From assembly GCF_017353175.1 (NCBI RefSeq), contig NZ_JAFMYW010000001.1:248001-312000 (forward strand): a DNA stretch of 64,000 nt, in the 5' to 3' direction. Source of the DNA: Fibrella forsythiae. GTDB taxonomy: Bacteria; Bacteroidota; Bacteroidia; Cytophagales; Spirosomataceae. The notes below the pieces were generated by a model. The model saw only the letters and a list, made by a program, of their open reading frames with translations, was not told the origin of the DNA and did no database searches. A program made the translations under genes and the position numbers. Each line of letters opens with the position of its first letter. Within the stretch, counting starts at the first letter, position 1. Shown piece by piece: positions 34,283 through 41,617 of the stretch.

Positions 34283-36763
34283 ATGACAAACGAAGAACAG
34301 CAAATCGACCGGCCAGAGGAAGTGAGCCAGCCTGACAACCAACTGCCGGAAACGACTATGGCGACCGATGAGGTCGCTTCAACGCCCGTATCGGAAACTG
34401 ACGAAGCCCCTGTGCCTACGCCAGCCGAAGCCTCTGCGCCCGAACAGTCTGCCCCTGCGGTGACTGATGAGGAAGTAGACGAGTCGGTTGCCGAACAGCC
34501 TGCCGCCGACGTACCTGAGACGGAGCCTATGACAGATACCAGCGAAGTAGCCGGAACTGACCACCAGGAAGACGTAACAAAGACCGACGAGTCGACTGTT
34601 GTTACGAATGAGCCGGAAGAAGTCCCAGCTATCGACGAGCCCGTAGCAGAGGCAACGCCAACTGCCGATCCTGCTGAAGCGGGCCTTCCTGAAACCACGC
34701 CTGACGTAACTGAAGAGCCGGTCGCCGAAACGCCCTCAACGGCGGTTTCAGAGGCTACCTATGGTGAAACTGAGGCTGCTGAAGAGCTATCCGCCCAACC
34801 TGCTGTTGACTACAGTAATTATTCTAAACAGGAACTGGTTGATCTGCTCGATCAGACCCTGACTAGTCTGAAAGCCGAAACGGTGGCTCCTGGCCTGTTC
34901 CGGCAGTCAGATGATATATTAAAGCAAAGCAAGCCTGTGATGGATCAGTTGAAACGAACTGAACGTCAGGCCGCTCTTGCTAAATACATTGACGAAACAG
35001 GTTCGGAAGAAGGTTTTCAATTCCGTACCGATGATCTGGCTATTCGCTACGAAGACCTGTATAAGCAGATCAAATCGCAGAAGAATACCTATTTCCAAAC
35101 GCTTGACAAAGCAAAGGATTCAAACTTCAACGCCAAAACGGATCTACTTCGCCGCCTGCGCGAACTAGTTGAATCGGACGAATCGAATGCCGGTGACGCT
35201 AAAACGAGTTGGAACGGGTTCAAGGCCATTCAGGACGAATGGAAAGCGGCTGGTAACATAAACTCGCCACATAACGCAACGCTTTGGGCAACGTATCATG
35301 CCCTCGTTGACCGCTATTACAGCAACCGGAATATCTACTTCGAGCTGAAAGAACTGGATCGTAAGAAAAACGCCACTCAGAAAGCGGAAGTAATCGATAA
35401 GGTTGAAGCGATGGTTAAAGCGTACGCTGATAAAGACGTAACGCGACAGACCATCGACGATGCCAATGCGTTGTTCGAAGAATATAAACACATCGGTCCT
35501 GCACCCAAGTCAGAGCAGGAAGTGTTATGGCAACGCATGAAAGTTGCCCTCGATGCCCTGTATGACAAGCGCCGTGGGCAGAATGAAGAGAACCGTAAAG
35601 AATCGTCGCAGCTCTATGAGGAGAAATCGAAGATCTACGAAGAGCTCATCCCGCTGACTTCATTTACCTCATCGGGTATCAACGACTGGAACGACAAGAC
35701 CAAAGAGGTCATGGCTATTCAGGATCGGTGGAATGCGATTAAAGGCCCAATGCCTCGCGAAGAAGGCAAAGAACTCAGTAAGAAATTCTGGGCAGCCCTG
35801 AAAACTTTCTTCGCCAACAAAGGCGAGTTCTTCCGTCAGTTGGAAAGCAAGCGTGAAGAGAACCTGAAAGCTAAAATTGAACTTTGCGAACAGGTCGACG
35901 CTATTCTGGCTGCTGGTGACGAGTCTGCTGACGCAACGCAACGGGTTATCGAGTACCAAAAACAATGGAAAAACATTGGTCAGGTACCTGAAAAACAGAA
36001 AAATAGCATTTTTGAGCGTTTCAAAGCGGCTTGTGATGCCTTTTTCGATAAGAAGCGGAACCGGAGCCAGGATACTGACCGTGAATTTGAAGCGAATCTA
36101 AGCAAGAAAGAAGACCTGATTGCACGGATTGAAGCATCTGCCACGCAGAGCGCAGACCTGTCGCAATTGAACGCTTTCAAAGAGGAGTGGAACAGCATCG
36201 GGTTTGTACCGAAGAAAGACAAAGAACGAATCCAGAAAGGGTATATCGCTGCCATAAACGCACTGGTTAGGGCAAATGGCGCACTGTCGACAACGGAGAA
36301 AGAGCGTGCTATTCAGGATAACGAAGCCGAAGTGTCCCGTTTCGGTGGCCCTCGCGGTGATCGTGGGTCGCGTTCCGATGCACCGCGTAGTTCTCGTGAA
36401 GGTGGTACTCCCCGTGGTGGTGAAAACCGTGATCGTGGACCACGTCCGGGTGGCGACAACAATGCTCCTCGTCAGAATCGAGCACCTCGCGAAGGCGGTG
36501 GTTTCCGTGGCGGGCGTGATGGTGGTCGGGATAGCGGTGGCAACCGCGATAGCGGCGACTATGCAGCTTATCGCCGTAGCCCAGAAGGAAGCGGCAGTGA
36601 AACGCGCCGTCGTATCTCGTCGCTGGAAAACGACATTGCTACCTATCAAAATAACATCGAATTTTTTGCACGGTCGAAAAATGCTGATCAACTAAGGGCC
36701 GATATCGAGAAAAAAATTGCTGATGCCCAGCGTCAGATCGAGCAGCTCCGTAATCAGGAGTAA
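34283..36763 (+). CDS. DUF349 repeat protein with acidic N-terminus and RGG-rich tail
   Basis: 826 residues. Residues 1-~170 are low-complexity, rich in Glu, Pro, Thr and Ala. Residues ~180-670 are helical and hold about five DUF349 units, each with a W and a conserved F/Y-x-x-A pattern (IQDEWKAAG.., FEEYKHIGP.., IQDRWNAIKG.., YQKQWKNIGQ.., FKEEWNSIGF..). Residues ~685-770 are Arg/Gly-rich (RGDRGSRSD, PRGGENRDRG, GGFRGGRDGG). A final coiled coil (LENDIATYQNNIEFF to the end) follows. No enzyme domain is visible; the RGG tail suggests nucleic-acid binding. Confidence 0.85.
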   Translation: MTNEEQQIDRPEEVSQPDNQLPETTMATDEVASTPVSETDEAPVPTPAEASAPEQSAPAVTDEEVDESVAEQPAADVPETEPMTDTSEVAGTDHQEDVTKTDESTVVTNEPEEVPAIDEPVAEATPTADPAEAGLPETTPDVTEEPVAETPSTAVSEATYGETEAAEELSAQPAVDYSNYSKQELVDLLDQTLTSLKAETVAPGLFRQSDDILKQSKPVMDQLKRTERQAALAKYIDETGSEEGFQFRTDDLAIRYEDLYKQIKSQKNTYFQTLDKAKDSNFNAKTDLLRRLRELVESDESNAGDAKTSWNGFKAIQDEWKAAGNINSPHNATLWATYHALVDRYYSNRNIYFELKELDRKKNATQKAEVIDKVEAMVKAYADKDVTRQTIDDANALFEEYKHIGPAPKSEQEVLWQRMKVALDALYDKRRGQNEENRKESSQLYEEKSKIYEELIPLTSFTSSGINDWNDKTKEVMAIQDRWNAIKGPMPREEGKELSKKFWAALKTFFANKGEFFRQLESKREENLKAKIELCEQVDAILAAGDESADATQRVIEYQKQWKNIGQVPEKQKNSIFERFKAACDAFFDKKRNRSQDTDREFEANLSKKEDLIARIEASATQSADLSQLNAFKEEWNSIGFVPKKDKERIQKGYIAAINALVRANGALSTTEKERAIQDNEAEVSRFGGPRGDRGSRSDAPRSSREGGTPRGGENRDRGPRPGGDNNAPRQNRAPREGGGFRGGRDGGRDSGGNRDSGDYAAYRRSPEGSGSETRRRISSLENDIATYQNNIEFFARSKNADQLRADIEKKIADAQRQIEQLRNQE

Positions 36764-36780
36764 GAGAATCAGTGAGTTAG

Positions 36781-36821
36781 AAAAAAAGAGCAACTAAATC
36801 GAATTTAGTTGCTCTTTTTTT
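36781..36821. terminator. Terminator after the DUF349 gene
   Basis: AAAAAAAGAGCAACTAAAT and its exact complement, 19 bp with loop CGA, followed by T8. A strong rho-independent terminator 17 bases after the stop. Confidence 0.9.
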
Positions 36822-36907
36822 TGAGGGAAATGCTTGCAGAAACTGTCTTAAAGGCCTACTTTTGTACCACGATTCGCAGGAAGGGAAGCCCAATGCAGGT
36901 CGTAAAA

Positions 36908-36980
<73 letters not shown>

Positions 36981-36989
36981 CTAAAAATC

Positions 36990-37017
36990 AAGCCGTTACG
37001 AAACATCGTAACGGCTT
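36990..37017 (+). terminator. Terminator of the tRNA-Thr transcript
   Basis: AAGCCGTTACG / CGTAACGGCTT with loop AAACAT, followed by a T-run. Confidence 0.85.
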
Positions 37018-37070
37018 TTTTATTTGCCTCGCCCATATTCTCGCCCATACTGGGTAATTGCGAATGACAA

Positions 37071-37331
37071 TCAGTGGCTAAGTTTTTCAACGAGGATTTC
37101 CAATAACCACTCGTCCCGCTGGGCGAGTATTAGGTCTTTATCGACTCCAATGCCCGCACAAATAAGCTCAAATGTCTCCTCATCATTGGGTGTGACGTTG
37201 CTATATATAATGTCTTCCACGTGCTCGATAGGTACGTTTGTTATCATAGCTAGTGTGTGCACATCTATATCACTATGGATGACAATAGGTTTGAGGAAAA
37301 GCCCTGTGTTGGTTAAATCGGTCGGTTCCAT
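37071..37331 (-). CDS. Small protein, possibly helix-turn-helix
   Basis: 86 residues. The middle (DVHTLAMITNVPIEHVEDII..SNVTPNDEETFELICAGIGVD) has the length and helix pattern of a Cro/C1-type DNA-binding domain, but the match is loose. No signal peptide. It is the first gene inside the element next to tRNA-Thr. A regulator is the best guess. Confidence 0.5.
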   Translation of the reverse strand: MEPTDLTNTGLFLKPIVIHSDIDVHTLAMITNVPIEHVEDIIYSNVTPNDEETFELICAGIGVDKDLILAQRDEWLLEILVEKLSH

Positions 37332-37362
37332 CGATTGACTAAAAATTCAATGTCGCATAAAA

Positions 37363-37389
37363 AAGCCCGAACGCAACACGTTCGGGCTT
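37363..37389. terminator. Terminator, 11-bp stem
   Basis: AAGCCCGAACG / CGTTCGGGCTT with loop CAACA. It ends the minus-strand gene 37436-37996. Confidence 0.8.
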
Positions 37390-37435
37390 GGTCACTTATA
37401 GAGTACGGCTCCGTAGAGCTGATAAAGAAACGCAG

Positions 37436-37996
37436 CTAGCTGGCTTTTGGTTTCCGGCCCCGGTCCACCTGATTGGGTGCTACGTCTTTCAGCAGTTTGA
37501 TACCCCATCGGGGCAGATCCAATATGTTCTCGGGCGGAAAATTACCGCGCAAAATCCGCATAGTGATCGTAGTTTGATTAATGCCGTACTTCCGTCCATA
37601 CTCCCCATACGTGATCCACTCGTCAAGGTTATGGGTTACTCCCGCATATGTTAAGCTGGGGACTTTGTTTGTTCTGGGTTGTTTTTTCTGAATAGGTTGA
37701 CTCTCCAGCGCCTTGACCAACCCAGCCTGCAAGTTGGCATTGGCCTTTTTGTTAAGTGTTTCCATCTGCTCAATCATCGCCTCCGACGGATGATATACCT
37801 GAGTGTTAGTGCCGAAGTCGGCAATCAGATTAACCAGCCCTTGTTCTTCCAGCGCCTGTAAGGTATCCAGTACCTGCTGATCGGGGTAGTAGCATTTATC
37901 CGCTATCTCCAAAAAGGTAGCCTGGTGACGGGGGGCAAAAAATAGGGTGCGCAGAATAAGCTGCTCAACGTCGGTTAATTCCTGTATGGTTTGCAT
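37436..37996 (-). CDS. Winged-helix-like protein of the element
   Basis: 186 residues. Residues 1-65 (LTDVEQLILRTLFFAPRHQA, then FLEIADKCYYPDQQVLDTLQALEEQGLV) read as a winged helix-turn-helix like MarR/PadR types. The C-terminal part has a second helix-turn-helix-like stretch (EWITYGEYGRKYGINQTTIT) and a basic tail (DRGRKPKAS). A regulator or replication-type DNA-binding protein is likely. Exact family unknown. Confidence 0.55.
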   Translation of the reverse strand: MQTIQELTDVEQLILRTLFFAPRHQATFLEIADKCYYPDQQVLDTLQALEEQGLVNLIADFGTNTQVYHPSEAMIEQMETLNKKANANLQAGLVKALESQPIQKKQPRTNKVPSLTYAGVTHNLDEWITYGEYGRKYGINQTTITMRILRGNFPPENILDLPRWGIKLLKDVAPNQVDRGRKPKAS

Positions 37997-38044
37997 GGTA
38001 TCACAAAAGCTAAACCCTACCCGGTTAAGGGTAGGGCGGTAAGG

Positions 38045-38515
38045 TTATTTTATCTCTAAAAACACCGTTTCACCGGCTGTTTTGGCTGGTGGGTAGGCCC
38101 GGTACATGTCTCCGGTATCATCACAGACGTACATCCGGCCTTCGTAGGGGAGGGCTTTCAGGTACGTTTCGTGGGCGGTTCTGGCTTTGGTCGCCTCAAT
38201 AACTTTGGCGTTCAGATTCTGCCACGTCGGGTTGAGCGTGTAATCATACTGGGTGCCCGATGGCTTCACGGTCATGGTGACACCATACCTTGTAATGCCT
38301 TCCTTTCCATACTGGCGAACCTCTTCCAGCGTGGCTACTTTAGCCGCATCTTTCAGGCATTTTGCCAGAAACTCCATACGCCCAGCCTCAGCCAGCATAC
38401 TGATCGAGTCGCCACCGTCTTCGACCAGCTGGGTAACAAATTCCTGGGCAAACTCGGCCAGTTTCGTTTTGCTATCGGCCGTGGCTACCTGTTGGGGGAT
38501 AAGAGCAAGTTTCAT
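38045..38515 (-). CDS. Hypothetical protein of the element
   Basis: 156 residues, soluble. The N-terminal half is helical (KLAEFAQEFVTQLVEDGGDS, MLAEAGRMEFLAKCL) and the C-terminal half is strand-rich (TMTVKPSGTQYDYTLNP, YVCDDTGDMYRAYPPA). No known family. It sits with 38572-38766 in a short minus-strand operon. Such small genes are typical of early regions in Bacteroidota phages. Confidence 0.55.
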   Translation of the reverse strand: MKLALIPQQVATADSKTKLAEFAQEFVTQLVEDGGDSISMLAEAGRMEFLAKCLKDAAKVATLEEVRQYGKEGITRYGVTMTVKPSGTQYDYTLNPTWQNLNAKVIEATKARTAHETYLKALPYEGRMYVCDDTGDMYRAYPPAKTAGETVFLEIK

Positions 38516-38571
38516 TGTAGATGTTGTTGTTAGGAGTTGGAAAAGTGGGGGCTGGTTAGGCCCCCTTTACA

Positions 38572-38766
38572 CTACTTGACCGATTCGAGTACCTTCACCC
38601 GTTTGGCCTCAAAGTGGTTGATAGTGTCCAGCACCTCATCAACCTGTTCAGGGGAGGCCCATTCTCCCCCGTCTTGCCGAAGTACGTTGTAAAGCGTCTC
38701 CGTGATGATCTGGTAAAACCCGGCCTGATTTTCAGGACTCTGCGGGGACTCGTTCATGGTTGCCAT
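38572..38766 (-). CDS. Small hypothetical protein of the element
   Basis: 64 residues. Acidic and helical (NQAGFYQIITETLYNVLRQD, PEQVDEVLDTINHFEAKRVK). Lies 56 bases upstream of 38045-38515 on the same strand and divergent from the gene at 39022. Its promoter would lie near the operator pair. Function unknown. Confidence 0.5.
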   Translation of the reverse strand: MATMNESPQSPENQAGFYQIITETLYNVLRQDGGEWASPEQVDEVLDTINHFEAKRVKVLESVK

Positions 38767-38906
38767 ACTCTATATGGTCTGTGTTCAACACCGTTGTTCA
38801 ACAGTATAAAAATACAAACTGTGATGTAAAATCACAAATAAAAAGGCAACTATTTTACATAAAAGGTGATCGAGTTATGGCGGGGTAGTCATTACCGTTT
38901 AATCAA

Positions 38907-38974
38907 ATATTTATGATTTCATAAATATTTATTGCAAAACACTTGGCGCATTTATGATTTCATAAGTACCTTTG
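38907..38974 (+). promoter_or_regulatory. Operator pair and promoter, phage-repressor style
   Basis: O1 is a 22-base palindrome at 38907-38928 (ATATTTATGA-TT-TCATAAATAT). O2 at 38952-38965 repeats its core TTATGATTTCATAA 45 bases away, centre-to-centre about 41. O2 lies inside a promoter: TTG at 38943-38945, 21 bases, then TACCTTTG at 38967-38974. A dimeric repressor at O2 would block the promoter of the gene at 39022. Confidence 0.7.
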
Positions 38975-39021
38975 ATGCAAGCAAACGGGGAAACGATTCT
39001 CCACTTAAAACACACAAGACA

Positions 39022-39390
39022 ATGACTACGTACACAATCACCAACGACCGTTACAGCAACACACCTGATGAAGTAACTTTTGACCAACTGATTGAACTGT
39101 GCCAGGATGCCGAATTTGATACGAACCTGATTGAGCGCGGTGGCAAGGTGTACGACAGCAAAGGCGAAGTAGTCGCTGAGAAAGTAGCTATGTTTGATGA
39201 TAGCGAAACGCAGGCCATTTGCGAGTCGGCCACAAGTGAGACAGTTGTTCGGTTTGCGCCTAAGAATAGTTTCACTGCCAAGGTTCAGGATATGATGTAC
39301 AACGGAGAAATCTGGGGCGTATATCAAGATGAGTCAGGTGTTGTTGCTCAGGATACAGAGGGCAATACGTACCCAGCCTTTGCCAACTGA
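39022..39390 (+). CDS. Hypothetical protein of the element, followed in frame by an HTH segment
   Basis: 122 residues from ATG 39022 (MTTYTITNDRYSNTPDEVTF), located after the operator-promoter pair. It is acidic, no signal peptide, with strand-like segments (GKVYDSKGEVVAEKVAMFDD, IWGVYQDESGVVAQDTEGN). It ends in TGA followed by C, after which the same frame stays open for 64 codons coding for an XRE-type domain. Family unknown; regulatory or toxin/antitoxin-like roles are possible. Confidence 0.6.
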   Translation: MTTYTITNDRYSNTPDEVTFDQLIELCQDAEFDTNLIERGGKVYDSKGEVVAEKVAMFDDSETQAICESATSETVVRFAPKNSFTAKVQDMMYNGEIWGVYQDESGVVAQDTEGNTYPAFAN

Positions 39391-39585
39391 CTGCAAGATC
39401 AACCCCGTCTGATACGGGAATGGATAGCACCACGTCGGGACCTAATTAGTCTCGGTGCCGTTGCCAAGCGAATTGATTTGACACAACCTATGCTATCAAT
39501 GTTTATCAGTGGCAAAACCGGCATGAGCGACGCTAAACTAAAGGCGCTCATTGTTGTATTTAGCGAACTAGGCTATAAAGCCTAA
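39391..39585 (+). CDS. XRE-type DNA-binding segment without an ATG start
   Basis: 64 codons directly in frame after the TGA at 39388-39390. It reads LQDQPRLIREWIAPRR, LISLGAVAKRIDLTQPMLSM, FISGKTGMSDAKLKALIVVF, ending GYKA-stop: a compact helix-turn-helix with the Q-x3-L-S recognition-helix pattern. The first ATG is in the middle of the domain, so translation would need CTG at 39391, readthrough of UGA-C, or the domain is a broken remnant of a 187-residue protein. It probably bound the operators at 38907-38965. Confidence 0.6.
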   Translation: MQDQPRLIREWIAPRRDLISLGAVAKRIDLTQPMLSMFISGKTGMSDAKLKALIVVFSELGYKA

Positions 39586-39607
39586 TACTCTTGGTTTTTT
39601 TACACAG

Positions 39608-39639
39608 AAAAGCCCTTCTACCATAATAGAAGGGCTTTT
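39608..39639. terminator. Bidirectional terminator
   Basis: AAAAGCCCTTCTA / TAGAAGGGCTTTT with loop CCATAA. It ends the HTH transcript on the plus strand and the tRNA transcript on the minus strand. Confidence 0.85.
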
Positions 39640-39644
39640 TATTG

Positions 39645-39716
39645 ATCGGGCGGAGGGAATTGAACCCCCGTCATCAGATCCAAATTCTGATATAATAGCC
39701 GCTATACGACGCCCGA
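39645..39716 (-). tRNA. tRNA-Gln (anticodon TTG)
   Basis: 72 bases. Acceptor TCGGGCG / CGCCCGA with T discriminator; anticodon arm TCAGA ATTTGGA TCTGA gives anticodon TTG (codon CAA); T-arm GGGGG TTCAATT CCCTC. The D-arm is AT-rich and weak. It lies inside the element, so probably carried by it. CCA is not encoded. Confidence 0.85.
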
Positions 39717-39795
39717 ATAAAAAACAGGGTAACAAACGTAGTGGGTATGTTATGCATCCAAAGCGAAGTAACCCACTACTACGACACCTGTTTGG
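39717..39795. other. Structured spacer between two tRNA genes
   Basis: Contains GTAGTGGGT and ACCCACTAC 24 bases apart, and outer words AACAGG/CCTGTT. No cloverleaf could be drawn, so it is not called a tRNA. It may be a processing hairpin or a decayed tRNA. Confidence 0.4.
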
Positions 39796-39867
39796 TAGGG
39801 AATGCGGGTGTCGAACCCGCCAAGTCCTGCTCCCAAAGCAGGCGGCACACCCCGCGCCCTATTCCCT
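39796..39867 (-). tRNA. tRNA-Pro (anticodon TGG)
   Basis: 72 bases. Acceptor AGGGAAT / ATTCCCT with A discriminator; anticodon arm CCTGC TTTGGGA GCAGG gives TGG (codon CCA); T-arm GCGGG TTCGACA CCCGC. Same strand as tRNA-Gln, about 80 bases away. CCA is not encoded. Confidence 0.88.
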
Positions 39868-39874
39868 GTGAAAC

Positions 39875-39903
39875 AAAAAAAAACCCCTCCGTTGCGGGAG
39901 GGG
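39875..39903 (-). terminator. Terminator of the minus-strand operon starting at 48.9 kb or earlier
   Basis: CCCCTCC / GGAGGGG with a short loop, followed on the minus strand by U9 (A-run at 39875-39883). It lies just upstream of tRNA-Pro. Confidence 0.75.
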
Positions 39904-40053
39904 GCCTGTACTGAAAAGTCTTCAGTTACGTCAATACGCGCCCACCCCCGATGTGATCGGAGTTTGTTGGGGTTGCGGCTGACGTAGCGTTTTCATGCTG
40001 CAAGTATAGGACATGTTCTGGAATTTTCAGATGTATCCATACATTTTTTTTGT

Positions 40054-40275
40054 TCAACTATCCCAAGGGCCACCCTGAAAGAGGGCTAACTTGAGCAGAA
40101 GCTGGATTATGTTCAACACCCACTGCCAGCATTTTTCATGTGGTCTCAGCTGGCTAACAGGAGCGGCCTGATGCACTGTTATGTTAGTCGTGTAGTTGAT
40201 TTGTACGATCGTGTTGTTTCGTACTTTTTTGGGCTTGCTAGAAGCAGGTTGTATAGAGGCGTTTTGTTTTGCCAT
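40054..40275 (-). CDS. Small hypothetical protein of the element
   Basis: 73 residues from ATG 40275 (MAKQNASIQPASSKPKKVRN). Basic N-terminus; a strand-rich middle (NTIVQINYTTNITVHQ) and hydrophobic C-terminal helix (VLNIIQLLLKLALF). The frame extends back to 40380 but the leader is not convincing. Small proteins of this kind are common at the end of Bacteroidota phage late operons. Function unknown. Confidence 0.5.
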   Translation of the reverse strand: MAKQNASIQPASSKPKKVRNNTIVQINYTTNITVHQAAPVSQLRPHEKCWQWVLNIIQLLLKLALFQGGPWDS

Positions 40276-40479
40276 TGGATTAGAAAAAAGTAATGAGTCA
40301 AAAGTAAAGGGTATAAGAGGCTGGTACTGACACCTCTTTTGATTGTAGAGGAATCTGAAATCCCCCGCAAATTCAGCCAATCGAGCGCGGGAAAACAGGT
40401 CATAACTGAGTCTTGAAACTCATCGCAATCTTGCCATTCTGGAAAGACTCTAAGGCAAACCTGCACCTGATTAAGCACA

Positions 40480-40513
40480 AAAAAACCCGCCAGCAGCGCC
40501 AGCGGGGTTTTTG
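40480..40513. terminator. Terminator after the patatin-like gene
   Basis: AAAAACCC-GC / GC-GGGGTTTTT with one bulged G and an 11-base loop. 30 bases beyond the patatin stop on the minus strand. Confidence 0.65.
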
Positions 40514-40542
40514 ATTTACTCAACGTTTTTATGAAAGCTCTT

Positions 40543-41616
40543 CTACTGCGGCGGCCAGAATGGTGTCGTGGCTTTTGACGAAAGGACTTCGTACGCCCGT
40601 TCCATACCGTGTTTAATTCGTTGCTTAATCGCTTCGGCCGAGGCGTCCATTGAACCGCCAAGTGATTCGGTTGGCTCTATCACCATAGATTTGAATGCCT
40701 TCACCGAACGGCCGTTCCGCATAGTTAAGGTATGACCGAAACCAGCCGCCTGCTGGGCAAAACTATTGTACTCCATAAACTGATCAATGTCGTTAGTGAT
40801 CACCTCCGACAGTACAATATCAAGGGCACGATCACCGGTCTTCATCACTGGCCAGGTTGGGCTTGGATCGGTATCCAGATGAGCTAATTGCGTATTGATT
40901 GTCCAGATGCAGCACCCTTCGGGATCTTCCTGCGCATTGACAAATGATATAGCATCACCCAAAGGCGAGATATTCCGTATACCCCCATCTACCAGGTTGA
41001 ACATGGTGATACCATCCCCCCCGGTAACGTTGGTACTCTTCCAGACCATAGGCATAGAAGCCGACGCTTTAACAAACTTGGCATACTCGCTGAGTGAGCT
41101 AAAATCCTTGTTTGTCTTAAAGTAGTACTGACTGTCATATAGCGACACAGCCCCGCAACCTGATGGCATGACAAGTGGATACTCGTTCAATAGAGACAGT
41201 AGCAGATCCTGCAAGGGTTGATTATCGGCTAATGCTTCTATGGTATTGGTACGGCCGATAATATCCGATATGATTGCCAAACGTCCTTTTTCGCTGAGCA
41301 GTTGCCAGATCAGCTTTGGCGTCAGACGGGGCTTTATCATGTTGTATACCTTTTTGAAGGATACTTTGGGTACACCGTTGACCTGATCGAGCAGTTCTGA
41401 CGTGTAAATCATGCCCGCCCCATTCTGAGCTACCTGTTCCCATAACGCTTCAAGGCGATCCTGAGCATCCATGGCCGTTAGTAACCCTTGTAATGCACCG
41501 GTGCTGATGCCAACGGTATAATCCCACTTGATACCAGCGTCTTTTAAAACGCGTAATGCACCTACCTGAAATGCTCCTTTAAAGGCTCCTCCACTTAAAA
41601 CCAGTATGTTTTTCAT
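40543..41616 (-). CDS. Patatin-like phospholipase
   Basis: 357 residues from ATG 41616. Oxyanion loop SGGAFKGAFQVGAL near residues 7-20, nucleophile elbow GISTG (GxSxG) near residues 39-43, and catalytic Asp in LVDGGI near residue 210. The Ser-Asp dyad is complete, so lipid acyl hydrolase activity is likely. The start sits 1 base from the stop of the gene upstream (41618-42343), so it is part of the fibre operon. Patatins also act as CBASS effectors, but no cyclase is nearby. Confidence 0.88.
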   Translation of the reverse strand: MKNILVLSGGAFKGAFQVGALRVLKDAGIKWDYTVGISTGALQGLLTAMDAQDRLEALWEQVAQNGAGMIYTSELLDQVNGVPKVSFKKVYNMIKPRLTPKLIWQLLSEKGRLAIISDIIGRTNTIEALADNQPLQDLLLSLLNEYPLVMPSGCGAVSLYDSQYYFKTNKDFSSLSEYAKFVKASASMPMVWKSTNVTGGDGITMFNLVDGGIRNISPLGDAISFVNAQEDPEGCCIWTINTQLAHLDTDPSPTWPVMKTGDRALDIVLSEVITNDIDQFMEYNSFAQQAAGFGHTLTMRNGRSVKAFKSMVIEPTESLGGSMDASAEAIKQRIKHGMERAYEVLSSKATTPFWPPQ

Positions 41617-41617
41617 C

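Noticed and set aside
34283..34698. Minus-strand Ser/Thr/Val-rich ORFs opposite the DUF349 gene
   Set aside because: They are the antisense reading of an acidic low-complexity coding region and have no independent start or promoter signals.
39717..39795. Third tRNA between tRNA-Gln and tRNA-Pro
   Set aside because: A CAT triplet in a loop-like context was considered, but no 5-bp anticodon stem or 7-bp acceptor stem can be formed.
40543..41616. CBASS system based on the patatin-like gene
   Set aside because: A CapV-type effector needs a cGAS/DncV-like cyclase next to it. None is encoded in the window, and the gene is embedded in the fibre operon.
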